Shown here: piece after piece, positions 10,792 through 23,036 of the stretch
How positions within the stretch are numbered: position 1 is the first letter of the stretch
How the letters are laid out: the number at the start of each line of letters is the position of its first letter
Assembly: GCA_027924585.1 (NCBI GenBank)
Contig: BSBM01000442.1
Span: 5,828,001-5,892,000 of the forward strand
Direction: 5' to 3'
Length of the DNA: 64,000 nucleotides
DNA from: Larix kaempferi
Lineage: Eukaryota > Streptophyta > Pinopsida > Pinales > Pinaceae
Position numbers and translations under genes: made by a program
Notes under the pieces: generated by a model
The model's input: the letters and a program-made list of their open reading frames with translations, nothing else
What the model was told of the DNA's origin: nothing
The model's database searches: none

Positions 10792-11700
10792 TGTTAGGGA
10801 AAAGTCCTTATAGTAGGGGAAGACTAGCAATGTACTAGGGTTTAACAGATAGACACATAGAGCTTTGCATACGTTGCTATAAACAAATGGGATCAAAGTT
10901 CAGAGAAAATGTACCCTGTTTATGATGGTCGGTCCAAACTTTTCTCCCTCGATCTCTACTATAACAAACCTGCAAAACACACACAGACCTTCCTCAAACC
11001 AGTTTGACTATAAATAAATATTGATATTAATAAATCACATAACATCAAATTATAATCAAATCACAATAGACATTAACACTTCTATTGGGAAAGGAAGAGT
11101 GTCTCAATCTTTTATTGTCAAAGAATGCAGTAAGTACAAATGTTGTACTTGACTCTGCATCAAGCACCTTCACAACCAGGCCCTAGGTTCCTGCTCCTCT
11201 CTCTTGACTTGGAATTTATTCAACATAACAATAGCTCTCTCCAATTGTGTCCCTTTCTCATGCCCTCCCCTTGTATTTATGACAAGGCAAGGAAGATTGG
11301 TTCGAAAGGTGGTTGAATTGGGAAGTTGGAATACCTGACTCAACTAATCCCAATTCGTATTCTTAATATATTTTTCAACTTTTCTTAAGATACTCGCGAC
11401 TATGCAATCTACTAACCTGTGAGTGATTCGTGACTTGCTAGCTTAGCAGCTCCCGGGTACAACTTTTAGTTGATACCCGTGGGTTGTCAGTATAGAGACC
11501 CGCGGGTGACCCGCATTATGTCAAGTATAAAGGTCGCAATTTTATACTAAAATTGTTAGAAAAAATAAGTTTTTAAGCTGAAGATGGTAAGGTTCATCTC
11601 CTAAGTCATCTAAGTCCAAGTAAGCTATTCCATCCATAGTGTCCTTTTGTGTGACCGATAGGGAAATGTGGTCACGGACGGAGAAGTGCTAATTTGACCA
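10792..11700 (-). repeat. Putative 5' LTR of the 5190-11700 element
   Basis: On the minus strand the segment begins TGGTCAAATTAG and ends CCCTAACA, giving TG...CA ends, followed by the primer site. A TATA-like CATAAATACAAGG lies near 11270. No second copy exists in the window, so boundaries rest on the ends, the primer site and the point where G0 gag similarity resumes (about 11706). Confidence 0.5.
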
Positions 11701-11705
11701 ATAAT

Positions 11706-11996
11706 AGAGTTCCCACCATATAGAAACTCTTCCATTCAGATTGAAGATAACCACTCTCGACTTCATATTTCCTGAATATTCTTGGACTTGGAAATACTTC
11801 CTCATCCCAAGATTCCAGGCCTCAGCTTCTTGACCATATTTAATCTCACCATCAAAAGTAGGAAGTTTGGCCTTCTTAAAATCTCCATGAGAGTTGTTCT
11901 TGGAAGACCTCTTTCTCTTGTTTTTATGAGATGAAGAGCTTGAAACTTCAATGGATTCCTTAGATTCAGATGAATCACAAGAAGAGATTTCTGGAG
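11706..11996 (-). pseudogene. Chromovirus gag fragment (G0), second half
   Basis: Minus-strand residues around SSSSHKNKRKR, AKLPTFDGE, EAEAWNLGMRKYFQVQEY and SIWWE match the gag of G2 at 29590-29870. It is the continuation of the fragment at 25110-25481. The two halves are separated by the 11997-25109 element, and the 5-bp target sequence TGGAG flanks that insertion. Sequence stops matching gag at about 11706, where the LTR of the 5190-11700 element begins. Confidence 0.8.
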
Positions 11997-14210
11997 TGTT
12001 AGCACCGTATAATTTTTGGTGAAAATTGCAACTATGGATAACGAAATTTGATTTGTTGTGAAAGGCAAAAATATTAGTCCAAAGGCTTAGCTCCAGCTCC
12101 CCGCGAACTGCAGCCACAACACACAAGTCGAATCAAATACCAAATTGATGCTCAGCATTGGCTGAGAACACATGAGCCAAGTACCTGCGCTCAACTTCAA
12201 AGCGAGGCCAAGCTCCATGCACCTGCAACCACATAAGACCATAGGTTAGCGACAATCTACAACCCAACATCCAAGCGTGTGTCTAGCATCCATCATCTTG
12301 CCAAACAGATCAACGATTGCAAATAATTTCGCAAAGGTAAGACACCCAGTCTTAATGGTATTTGGTATAAGCACAATGTTGTTAACTTGCAGACAAAATC
12401 AACCGTCAGATCTGGAGAAGAAAGCAATCTACGGTCAACATCTATTTCTCAGATTAAACATGCAAGAATAATTAAACTTTTCAAATATGCGAAGTTGGGG
12501 TAGTCTCTACACATTTTAACGGCCAGGATCTGGGCGTGAAATTGATCAACGATGGTGTTTTATTTCGCCAATATAACAAGCGTGGATAAATGTAGTTTCC
12601 AAATCTGCGAAGATGTGGCAAAGCCCGCATTATTCAACGATCCAGATCAAAGATGTGATCGAGATCGGTGGTTGAGATTTGTTTCATTGATTGAAGGTGC
12701 AGGAAAACACCATTTCCAAAGGTATAAATCCAAGCTTTCAGATTTGGCTTATTATTCAGGTTAAGAGTGATGAAATGGATTTGAAATGGAATGCGTCAAA
12801 GGCGTGTCATACATATCACAGTCAAGTTAAAACCAACATACCTGCAGCCTGCATATTTATACAACACATGTCAAAGGTCAGTGTTAAATTCAAGTTAAAT
12901 GACCGAAAAATGGACCATTGATAATACATCTCTTTCACTACCTGCTCGACAGTTGAAGTGATGGGAAGCGTGATGGGAAAACCAAGAGCTTTGCTTGAAT
13001 TGATAGCGCATTCAGAAAATGGTAAATTTAAACCATTATTTCACCATTTCGATGAACCGGTAGACGCTTGCCATGAAAGTTCGTAGCTGCCATCTGTATT
13101 TGTAGATTGAGGTTTCTCTAAGGTCAAAAACTTGAAAACAACCAGATATCAAGTAGCGCTGGCCCAATCCTCTGATTACAGAGCATCCCTATTTTTGGTG
13201 CGAAATTGGTAAGCTATATAGGTGGTGAAATATCAGATACTAACTAAAGGAGTGGGACGAACTAGAGGTAGCTGGCAGCATCATTGATTGAACACGTTCA
13301 CCATTCTCCTATGGAATGATCTCAAAGGATACTACCTGGGAGCAGTTGCAACAAGAGTTAAAGGTCAAATCCAGGTGTCAAATTCCCGTGGGCACCGCTC
13401 AGTTGTAAAAACTTTCATATTATTTATGTTGTAACCAATTTTGAAGGTTGTTAAACTTTCTGTATAGGTGTCGTCACTTTTGTAACAACTTTTTGTTTTG
13501 GAGGCTAGGTTAGAATAATTCGAGCTGGATAGCTGAGGTGATCATGTCCTATATATTCATATGTAATAGAGAGGAAAAAGGGTCGGAAGCCGTGAGGATT
13601 CAGTTTTGTAATTGGAGACCTGTCTTTAATAAAATTGCAGAGCTGAGCAAAGTTGTTCAAACATAGATTCTTGTGTTATTTCTTTTACAGTCTGTACGTT
13701 CTTTTCTTTGTGTGAATGTATTTCCTATTTTCTATTCCATATTGTTATCTTTTTCATGTTTGGATAAGTGCAAATTGAAGCAGAATTCATATGTTTATGC
13801 TCTATTTCTTTGATTCCAAGCATCCACAAACCTTTTCCACTAAAGTTATTGCAGAATTCATCTTTGATGCTCTGTATTAATGCGTTGTTCTTACTTTCTT
13901 CCTTATCACCAGCGAACCAGCTTTTTGACTGTAAAAAAGTAACTACTCTGCCTCTGTCAAGAGAATTCCATTGCAAAGCATTGTCATTTATCGTTATATA
14001 CATTTTGACTCCATTGCCCAGTGTGTACTTACCTTGTTTCAACCAATACAACAATCTAATTTTATTTTTATTTTATATCTGGCCTTTGTTAAACAATGAG
14101 CGAGAGATCCCTCTTTGGACAGAAAGAAGCTAGATTCCTTTCCTAAAGCTTGGTTTTGTGGTTACCTTGGGATTCCTCTTTGTAGCCGAGGGTATTTTTC
14201 GAGTGTTAAA
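11997..14210 (+). repeat. 5' LTR of gag-only element (about 2.2 kb)
   Basis: It matches 16441-18422 plus 24904-25109 throughout. A TATA-like CCTATATATT lies near 13550, followed by a possible polyadenylation AATAAA near 13625. Its 3' end is mutated (GAGTGTTAAA where the other LTR has GAGTGCTAACA). Small reading frames here are not genes. Confidence 0.85.
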
Positions 14211-14214
14211 AAAT

Positions 14215-14231
14215 TGGCGCCGTTGCCGGGG
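14215..14231 (+). promoter_or_regulatory. tRNA-Asp primer binding site
   Basis: TGGCGCCGTTGCCGGGG is the exact complement of the 3' end of plant tRNA-Asp(GUC) including CCA. It directly follows the 5' LTR and would prime minus-strand DNA synthesis. Confidence 0.9.
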
Positions 14232-14720
14232 AGCTAAAGTTGCAATGTCCCTGGGCAGAACGACAAAGTTTCAGATCTGATTACTGATGGTGAACAACGG
14301 TCATACATCAAACAGGCTGTGTACTATTCACCTGGCTACTCCACTCATGGTTCAATCCAATTTGCAGGCTCCATTGGAGAATGAGCTTAGTTGACAAAAA
14401 CATGGAAGGATTAAGGTCCAAGTGTCAAAGTGTCAATTTCTTCAAAGAGATCTTGTTCTTTTGCATTGAATGCTTTTTATCTTTATGTGTACATATCGAG
14501 AAGTTTCTGTTTTGTTGGAGATTGTCAGGCCATGAGAAAACTACCCTTATATATCCTTCATTAGATCTTGTAGACATACCTTCTTATTCTGTTCTTATAG
14601 ATAATTTGAGCCTTTTTTTTTTAATCACATGAGATCCATGATTAGTCTTGCAATCCCTGTGAGATTAAGGCTAATGGCATTCCTCATGTACATACTCCTT
14701 TACCTTCTAGGTCTCAACAG

Positions 14721-16009
14721 AGATATAGTCCTTTAAAGCTGCCCCTTGTTCTTCACGAATATCCTCCAAAATACCATAAATACCTCCCTATTTTTGATGG
14801 AAAGATGGCAGTCTCACACCTGAAAAACATTTCTAGTCTTTTGAGCATTTTGTAGACCTTTTCGAAATTGAACATGATGATGTTCTCATGAGAAATTTTG
14901 CCCAGTCTTTACGAGGAGAGGTCAAGCAGTGGTTTAGGCATTTGTTGCCTGAGTATATTAGCTCATGGAGTGAGTTAAGTCGTGCTTTTCTGAGAGTTTG
15001 GGGTAGAAGAAAATCTTGGGATCAATTTCTTTCAAAGTTTTATGCCATGAAGAGAATACAAGATGAAACTGTTTCAAGTTTCAACAGGAGATTTGCTAGT
15101 CTCTATTATAAGATGCCTGAAGAGATTCAACCACCTGAAGGTCTTGCCAAGTTGCAGTATGCCCAATCCTTCCATCCATATCTCTCTTATCTTCTCTTGG
15201 AGAGAAGGTCTTGAACCTTACAGCAAATGTTTAATGATGCCCAGGAGGTTGAAGACAATATTCAAGCTTGTGGGAAGTTTGAAAAGCAGTTTCAAAGAGA
15301 GCAGTTTTACCTTGAAGAATGTGATAGTGAACATGAGCAAAAGATAGCAGACCTGAAATTTGAACAGAGAGTTGAAAATATGATGCATTTTCTTGAAATT
15401 TTCAACGATCATGATTTTTCACATAATTGTGTTCCACTAGCTAAACAAGAAGAGACCGATCAAATCCTAGACCCATCTTATACGAATCTTGAAAATGATT
15501 ATTTCATGTATTCACCTTTAGATTGCCATGAAAGCGAATCTACAAGTCATTTTATTCAAGAACAAGTTGGTTTTCCGAGTATTTTTCTGATTGATGACGT
15601 TTTTGAATCATTGGATGGACCTAGATATGTTGAATACAATGATGATTATGAGATTGTTTCCCTAGAATAGTTAGCTACATGTTCTTCATTGAGAGACAAT
15701 AGTTTTCAGCAATCACAGGAAAGCATTCAGCATGCAGGTCATGGCTATACTTTTGAAAACAAGGATACTAATCATTTAATTTCAGATTGAGCTGTGTATT
15801 ATTTGCCAATGGAGATTACATCACAACAATATAGTGCATATTTTCAGCCTCCATGTGACTTCTATTTGTTGGGTTTTTATGCAAGAGAGGATGTGGTTGA
15901 GAAGCAGATTCATGAGGACAGTTTTGTGCAGCGTTATGGAAACAACATATTTTCCTACCAAGATCCATTTGCAACACACTTGGAAATAGTGAGTGGGTTT
16001 AAGATTTGA
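14721..16009 (+). pseudogene. Gag of the gag-only element
   Basis: This is a plant retrotransposon gag (capsid) remnant. 14721-14815 encodes the leading segment (HEYPPKYHKYLPIFDGK) in another frame. From 14888 one frame gives FAQSLRGEVKQWF, SSWSELSRAF, FYAMKRIQDETVSSFNRRF and YYKMPEEIQPPE, the hallmark gag-domain order. It continues past a TGA near 15214 into QQMFNDAQEVEDNI and an acidic tail. Further stops lie at about 15668-15670 and 15788. The tail (to 16009) still shares the frame. There is no zinc knuckle. The product would form particles; whether it could do so here is doubtful given at least three stops and one frameshift. Confidence 0.75.
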
Positions 16010-16440
16010 GACTTTGTTAAGTTCGTTACCAAGTTCTTCTTTGAAAAATTAAGCAGATCTGTCATTTTTCATTTAAATAAGTATGTGTAAGGAATGCAAC
16101 AAGTAGAAAAAATGCTTGTATGGTTGCATTGGATTTTTGATTTCACATAATTAAATATTATGGATCGACTTAAAGTAGGTATGTAGGTTGAATAAGCTCG
16201 ACATGGCGAGCATTTATTTTAGCAAGTTTCAGTTTGGTTTCAGTATGAATTTTGATTTTCAGCTTGAAGTTTTGAGAGTAGATTTGCAGTTTGTATTTGG
16301 TTCCAGTCTTCAGATGAAGAAGCAATCACAGGTTACAGGTTGTAATTTTCATGTTGGGAGTAGCCCAATGGATCAGGCACTTGGTCTACGTGGTTCTTTG
16401 CTACCTCGTAGGGAGTATAGCATCCCCAATTGGAGCTAGT
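16010..16440 (+). other. Non-coding tail before 3' LTR
   Basis: No protein motif is seen; the 83-codon frame 16188-16439 is unsupported. The bases immediately before the LTR (CCCCAATTGGAGCTAGT) do not form a clear polypurine tract, so it has decayed or lies slightly upstream. Confidence 0.5.
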
Positions 16441-18422
16441 TATTAGGACCGCATAATTTTTGGAAAAAAATGCAACTATGGATAACGAAATTTGATTTGT
16501 TGCAAAAGGAAAAAGGATTAGCCCGAAGGCTTAGCTCCAGCTCCTCGTGACCTACAACCACAACACACAAGTAGAATCAAATACCAAATCGATGCTCAAC
16601 ATTGGCTGAGAGCACACGAGCCAAGTACCTGCGAAATTCAAAGCGAGGCCAAGCTCCATGCACCTACAACCACATAAGACCATAGGTTAGTGACAATCTA
16701 CAACCCAGCATCCAAGTGCGTGTCCATCATCCATCATCTTTCCAAACAGATCAACGGTTGCAAATAATTTCGCAAAGGTAAGACGCTCAGTCTTAATGGT
16801 ATTTGGTATAGGTGCAATGGTGTTAAATTCCAGACAAAATCAACCATCATATCTGGAGGAGAAATCAATCTACGGTCAGCATCTATTTCACAGATTAAAC
16901 ATGCAAGAATAATTAAACTTTTCAAATCGACGAAGTTGGGGTAGGCTCTACACATTTTAACAGCTAGGATCTGGGCGTGAAATTGATCAACGACAGTGGT
17001 TTATTTCTCCAATATAACAAGCGCGGATAAATGAAGTTTCCAAATCCGTGAAGATGTGGCAAAGGCTGCGTTATTAAATGGTCCAAATCAAATATGTGAT
17101 CGAGATTGGCAGTTGAGAATTGTTTCGCTAATTGAAGGTGCAAGGAAAACACCATTTCCAAAGGTATAAATCCAAGCGTTTAGATTTGGTTTATTATTCA
17201 AGTTAAGAGTGATGAAATGGAACGCATCAAAGGCATGTCATACATATCACAGTCAAGTTAAAACCAGCATACCTGCAACCTACATATTTATACAGCACAT
17301 GTCAAAGGTCAGTGTTAACTTCAAGTTAAATGCCCAGAAAATGTATCTTTGATAATACATCTCTTTCACTTCCTCCTCGAGAGTTGAAGTGATGGGAAAC
17401 GCGATGGGAAAACCAGGAGCTTTGCTTGAATTGATAGCGCATTCAGAAAATGGTAAATTTAAACCATTATTTAACTATGAACCAATAGACGCTTGCCATG
17501 AAAGTTCATAGCTATCATCTATATTTGCAGATTGAGGTTTCTCTAAGGTAGAAAACTTGAAAACAACCAGACATCAAGGCCCAATCCTCTGATTACAGAG
17601 CATCCCTATTTCTGGTGCGAAATTGGTAAGCCATATAGGTGGCAAAATATAAGATACTAACTAAAGGAGTGGGATGAATTAGAGGCAGCTGGGAGCATCA
17701 TTGATTGAACATGTTCACTATTCTCCTATTGACTGATCTCGAAGGATACTACCTGGGAGCGGCTGCAGCAAGAGTTAAAGGTCAAATCCAGGTGTCAAAT
17801 TCCCGTGGGCACCGTTCGGTTGTAAAAAATTTCATATTATTTCTGTTGTAACCAATCTGAAGGTTGTTAAACTTTTTTTATAGGTGTCATCACTTTTGTA
17901 ACAACTTTCTGTTTTGGAGGCTAGGTTAGAATAATTCGAGCTGGACAACTGAGGTGATCATCTCCTATATATTCATATGTAATAGAGAGGAAAAAGGGTT
18001 GGAACCTGTGAGGATTCAGTTTTGTAATTGGAGACCAGTCTTTAATAAAATTGCAGAGCCGAGCAAAGTTGTTCAAACTGATATTCTTGTGTTATTTCTT
18101 TTATAGTCTGTACCTTCTTTTCTTCGTGTGAATGTATTTCTTGTTTTCTATTCCATATTGTTATCTTTTTCATGTTTGGATAAGTGCAAATTGAAGCAGA
18201 ATTCATATGTTTATGCTCTGTTTCTTTGATTCCAAGCATCCACAAACCTTTTCCACTAAAGTTATTGCATAATTCATCTTTGATGCTCTGTATTAATGGG
18301 CTGTTCTTACTTTCTTCCTTATCACCAGACAACCAACTTTTTGAATGTAAAAAAGTAACTACCCTTCCTCTGTCAATAATTCCATTGCAAAGCATTGTCA
18401 TTTATCGTTATATACATTTTGA
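16441..18422 (+). repeat. 3' LTR of gag-only element, first part
   Basis: It starts TATTAGGACCGCATAA (first bases mutated from TGTTAGCACCG) and parallels 11997-13995. It is broken at 18422/18423 by Copia A; the remaining about 206 bp are at 24904-25109. Confidence 0.85.
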
Positions 18423-19061
18423 TGTTGATGTATTTGTAACTTCAGAAGATATTCACTTGTATATTGTATTTGTACTTTATTGTATCCCCAGCGGAGATGT
18501 ATTATTCCTCCAATTGGAAGTGTTGTCATTTGTACTTGCAAGTGTCGCAAGTTATATTGTAAGTGTCGTAACTTATACTTGATGGGTTATTAGACCACCT
18601 TGATGGGCTCAGCCCTGTATGAGTCATGTGGGTTAAAGGGTTATTAGACCACCCTAGTGGGGGTCAGCCTAGTCAACATTATGTTAAGTGGTTAAGTTGG
18701 GGCCGACCTAGTTAGAGTTAAAAGACAAGTGAAGTAGTGTATAAAAAGAGAGTGTGTCTCTCTCATTTTACACATTCTCTCATTTCACTCACTTCACATT
18801 AGTGAGAGAGAGGAGGAGTGCACACAAGTTGAGGAGGAGTAGTTGCTGCTATAATCTATCTCTTGGGGTTTGATCTTTGTGATCTTTGTATTGGTGCTTA
18901 TTCTATATCCGAGGAAGTTGCGGGGTTTTTCACCTTCTTGGTTTTCCCCAGTGAAATGTTTTGTGTCTCTTGTCTCTTGTATCTTATGCTTGATATGCTG
19001 TACATGTTATTATATCAGTTAAGATCCTAGATCTATTGAATTAAATGATGAAAAAATAACA
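18423..19061 (+). repeat. 5' LTR of Copia A
   Basis: Begins TGTTGATGTATTTGTAAC and ends AAAATAACA. A TATA motif (GTGTATAAAAAGAG) lies near 18737, preceded by the family-wide TTATTAGACCACC blocks. Paired with 24259-24898. Confidence 0.9.
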
Positions 19062-19074
19062 TGGTATCAGAGCT
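19062..19074 (+). promoter_or_regulatory. tRNA-iMet primer binding site (Copia A)
   Basis: TGGTATCAGAGCT directly abuts the LTR end; TGGTATCAGAGC is complementary to the 3' end of plant initiator tRNA-Met. Confidence 0.9.
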
Positions 19075-21905
19075 ATCCTGAAGGAAGGCATGGTATGGCA
19101 TTTATGACACTTGTTGCACTTGCGAAAAATTGGAAGCTAGGGCTTGATATAGAAAAAACCAGTCATCGTGGAACTTTCACTATAAATCCATTTTGGAAAA
19201 GGTTCAGGTTATAAAACTTGTACAGGTTGAAGATAACATCCCCATGTACCTTGTATCCAAAGACAAGCATCGGATTCATTGTACTTTGTGATTTATGATC
19301 CATACAAGTTAGGGTTTCTACCTCTTCTAGATCTTAGTCATAAACAGGTGACCTAGGAAAAAAGGTTACAAATTGGGCTAGGAAGCTCCAAATGAAATTT
19401 TGTAAAAAGTGGTAGTAAGGGAATGAACTGTAGTTTCACAAGTCCTCTTTTCATAGGACGAAGTTGAACCAGTGACACGTGGAACTCCGTACAAGTTCGC
19501 TATCCTGTTTTAGCCCATAAACATGTCACATTGTGACATTTGGCATATCTCTCTCTCAGAGAATCCATTTGAGGTCATACCTTTGGGGTTGGAAATATGA
19601 TAGGTCAGGATAACACAAGCAGACATTTTATACCCTGTGGATCCAAAATTTTAGAGATGCACTAGAAACAATAAGGCACATATTTATGTGAAATAGAATT
19701 GGATTCTGAGCATTCTCATTTTTGGCTTGTTACTGCTGTAGGAAATTAGGGCTTTTGACAGAAGTGGAATTTTGGAGTGATCTCAGCATAGGATTGTTCT
19801 CCTCAATAAAATTGAAATTTAGAGACCAAGGTCAAATTTTTTGGTTGGGCAGAACCTCGGGCTCCATCAAACCCTAGTTCACGATTTTGATTGGAAAGGT
19901 GGAAAATTATGGTTTCTGCAAAAGTTGGAAATTTTGAAATCTGTGACCAAGGCTGGATGCTCCTTAGAAAAATCAAAGTTTAGAACACAAGATCGAACCT
20001 TTTGGGTGGGAAGAACCCCGAGCATTATCAAACCCTAGTTCGGGATTTTGACGAGAAGATCCAAAAGTTTCAAAGGCAATTTTGAGGGGTCAATTTTTGC
20101 AGTTTTCAAAATTGAAGTATACTAGCTTGATCAGCTCAGCAAGGCGCATCTTTTCATCCAATCAGAAGTTTGAAATTCAAAGTTTGAATTTTTAGGGTTT
20201 CTTTGGAAAACCCTAATCCAACTCCAGATCCAGTTTCAATAAATCAAAGTGGATTGGGTTAATCCTAGAAGAGGATGAATTGGACACCTGCATAAGTGAA
20301 GAAGTTCGAGTTCCAGAGGGAGATGAGGCTGAGGCCTTACATAAAAATGATACAAGCAATCTCGACAAGTATGACTTGAGGAGATACAGGTATGTTTTGA
20401 AATGTGTTCATGATTAAGTTTATGATATGTTTGTCTTCATATTATTGAGGTTAGTACAATATTGACTTGTCTTATCACCTTAGTAAAAGTATGAATGCAT
20501 ATAAATATTAGAAGACATTCATTGATTAGGATTATGACACTTATGATTGTACTAATTCATTGTGATGTTGTATGAGGATGATATTGTCTGCTAACATAAA
20601 AGGTACAAATCAAGTTCTAGATCAAGAACATATGACCATGGTGACATGAAGACAAAGACTCATCCATAGTCATGGATCACATACAAGCTCTACTTACGAG
20701 GTATATATAATTTGGTTCTACAATGGTTAACTTATGAGATATGCAAGTTACGAGCACAAGTCATTAAAGGGAACAAGAAGACATTATGTGGGTATGTTAG
20801 ACATAACTAGCAAGCATGATAATACAGGTATGTTTTTCCTATATCAATTTAAAATCCTACCTTGTGTTAGGATCTCATATAATTATACTTTTGTATAATT
20901 GATCATGAAGTTATAAGTTTGAGTAATCATGGGTTTATGCATATTATGCTTCTTAGTTTGATTAATGATATGAAAAACTAGAAGAGTCCTATGGTCAAAT
21001 AAGAATATGCATGAGTAAAAGAAGTACTCCCTGAAACCTTGAATACTAATGCTTGTGATAAATTACCTGTGTATGAAATGATCATGACCATACATGTTTA
21101 AGATTATTTAGAATCATAATGTTTTGTTAGTATTGAGATTATACTAATGCATGTATGATTATGTATGAGATCTTGAGGATGACACTAGTGCACACTTAAG
21201 CATGCATAGTGGTCCAGGATGGATATAAGTTCAAAGAACAGATAATCCAGGAAGCAAAGATCAAGAGGGAGCTCACTCCAGTAGTTCCTGCAAGGAAGCA
21301 GAGATCGATAGGGAGCTCACTTCAGTAGTTCCTGCAAGGAATCAAAGATTGAGAGGGAGTCCACCCAACAAGAAAACAAAGATAAGTATTTAAATTGTAA
21401 TTTCTTGTATATATGATTTTGTTCAGTCATGTACATACTTATGTTCCTAGATTTAGAATGTATATTATGCATTTTATAAAAGGTTGCATTAATGACCAAG
21501 ATACTACTAATATAGTAATGGGTAAGTGGCCTATGGTACTGTACAACATTCCATTGCTACTTATCTAGAATGAAACCTCTTTGCTGACATGTTGGGAGTT
21601 GTGCACACTCTTAACAATGTTCTGGTAGAGATGGTAGGCATCTAGAAAGTTACGGGATATGGATATATGTTGTATTGAAGCATTTGCTAAGATAATTGCA
21701 TGACTGTATGACATATATCTTTATGTGTAACATTTTGTTCTGAAAACGATGAGAAGTTTCTAATCATGCAATTGAATTTGACTTGTAGGAAAGATTATGT
21801 ATAATCACCTACAAAAGAAGGACAACGACATTTATTCCAGCAACGAAGTTCAAGAAAACTACCTAATGAAGATATTGAAGAATCTAAAGTTCCCAGGATC
21901 AGGGA
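19075..21905 (+). other. Long non-coding leader of Copia A with donor-like sites
   Basis: It is homologous to 59400-62165 (minus, A2) and 50309-52960 (C). 20216-20389 is a short gag-derived open stretch. It ends at ATACAG|GTATGT (20389/20390), and similar AG|GTATxT sites occur near 20700 and 20827. The remainder carries no conserved protein. In autonomous B the same place is occupied by gag, protease and integrase. Confidence 0.6.
20216..20389 (+). pseudogene. Gag N-terminal scrap retained in Copia A
   Basis: An open stretch encodes WIGLILEEDELDT and GDEAEALHKN, matching the start of B's gag (IGLILEENELDS, DEEAKALHKK at 44207-44130, minus). The B segment that carries the gag ATG (44208-44320) is absent here. 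Similarity to gag stops after LHK, followed by about 17 unrelated residues and a splice-donor-like CAG|GTATGT. It has no start codon, so it is unlikely to be translated alone. Confidence 0.65.
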
Positions 21906-21913
21906 TGCAGTAA

Positions 21914-23036
21914 TGGAAGGATGCCATGATCGAGGAGTACCAGTCGATCATGAAGAATGATGTTTTGGATGTGGTCCCAAGACCAGAAGGGAAGTCTGTT
22001 GTGACTTCTAAGTGGATCTACAAGATCAAGCATGCTGCAGATGGTAGCATAGAAGCATACAAGGCAAGGTTTGTGGCTCATGGCTTCTCCCATAAAAAAA
22101 AAGGATAGATTGATTGCCAACACGAAGAGGAAGCTTGATGCCGAGTTTGAGATGAAGGAATTGGGTATGATGCATTAATTTCTAGGTATGGAGGTGTGGT
22201 AGAGTGCAGATGGAATATTCCGTGGACAAGGGAAGTATGCAGTAGAGATCCTGAAGAGGTTCGGGATGATAGACTGCAAGGCCATGGCCACATCTATGGC
22301 ATTGAACCTGAAGCTATTGAGTGATGCTTCATCAGAGTTGGTTGATTCCACGATGTATCGTCAGATGATTGGGTCCTTGATGTACCTGACGAACACGAGA
22401 CTAGATATTTCCTTTGCGATGAACACCTTGAGCTAGTTTCTGACAGATCCTAGACATGTTCACTTGATTCCTATAAAGCATATTTTGAGGTACCTGAAGG
22501 GTACAATTGATTATGGGCTCAAGTATGATGTGAATCAAAAGTTTAACCTGGAGGGTTATGTTGATTCAGATTGGGTAGATAGTGTTGCAGATAGGAAGAG
22601 CACTTTGGGGTGCTGCTTCAGTATGGGATCAGGTGTGATCTCTTGGTTTAGCAGGAAGCAATCCTGCGTAGCACTGAGTATAGCCGAAGCATAGTATGTC
22701 GCAGCTTGTTCGGCTAGTTGTGAGGTAGTATGGACAAGGAAGATACTGTCTGATTTATTTGATCTCAAGTTGGATGCTACTTGTATCTATTGTGACAAAT
22801 AGAGTTGTGTGAAGTTGTCAGAGAACCCGATGTTCCATGACACGCCGAAGCACATCAAGATCAAATATCACTATATCAGGGATATGGTGTAGAGAGGAGT
22901 AGTGAAGCTCCAGTATGTTGCAACAGATGAGCAGATTGCAGATGTGTTGACCAAACCACTAGCCAGAGTGAAGTTCAAGTACTTTAGAGAGAGGTTTGGT
23001 GTTCTTCACATAGAGGATACTTCGAGGAAGAAGTGA
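21914..23036 (+). pseudogene. Copia RT (internally deleted) and RNase H, element A
   Basis: It starts with the N-terminal RT segment ([29 protein letters not shown]) and runs to the FSHKK region near 22100. It then jumps, at an A-run, to the palm/connection segment (IANTKRKL, MKELGMMH); the intervening RT core including the YVDD box is deleted. RNase H follows: VDSDWVDSVADRKS, VALSIAEA, and a C-terminus ending DTSRKK with a stop at 23034-23036. At least six further in-frame stops are present (for example after MQ, MMH, LEVW-equivalent, IAEA and CDK). It cannot supply RT activity. Confidence 0.9.

Larger units (their letters stand above)
5190..11700 (-). mobile_element. Degenerate Ty3/gypsy gag-protease element lacking RT (one LTR found)
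   Basis: Read on the minus strand the order is: LTR (11700-10792), primer site (10784-10762), a non-coding leader (about 10760-8770), gag remnant, CCHC knuckle, aspartic protease, then 1.8 kb with tandem repeats and no RT, RNase H or integrase that I can recognise. The protease tail is of the type found in large plant Tat/Ogre-like or related Ty3/gypsy elements. No second LTR copy is visible to the left, so the 3' end is missing or replaced near 5190. The 5' LTR abuts the gag fragment of G0 at 11701-11706, so this element inserted into G0. It is non-autonomous in its present form. Confidence 0.6.

Noticed and set aside
12277-14133. Several short ORFs
   Set aside because: They lie inside the 5' LTR of the gag-only element and recur imperfectly in its other LTR.
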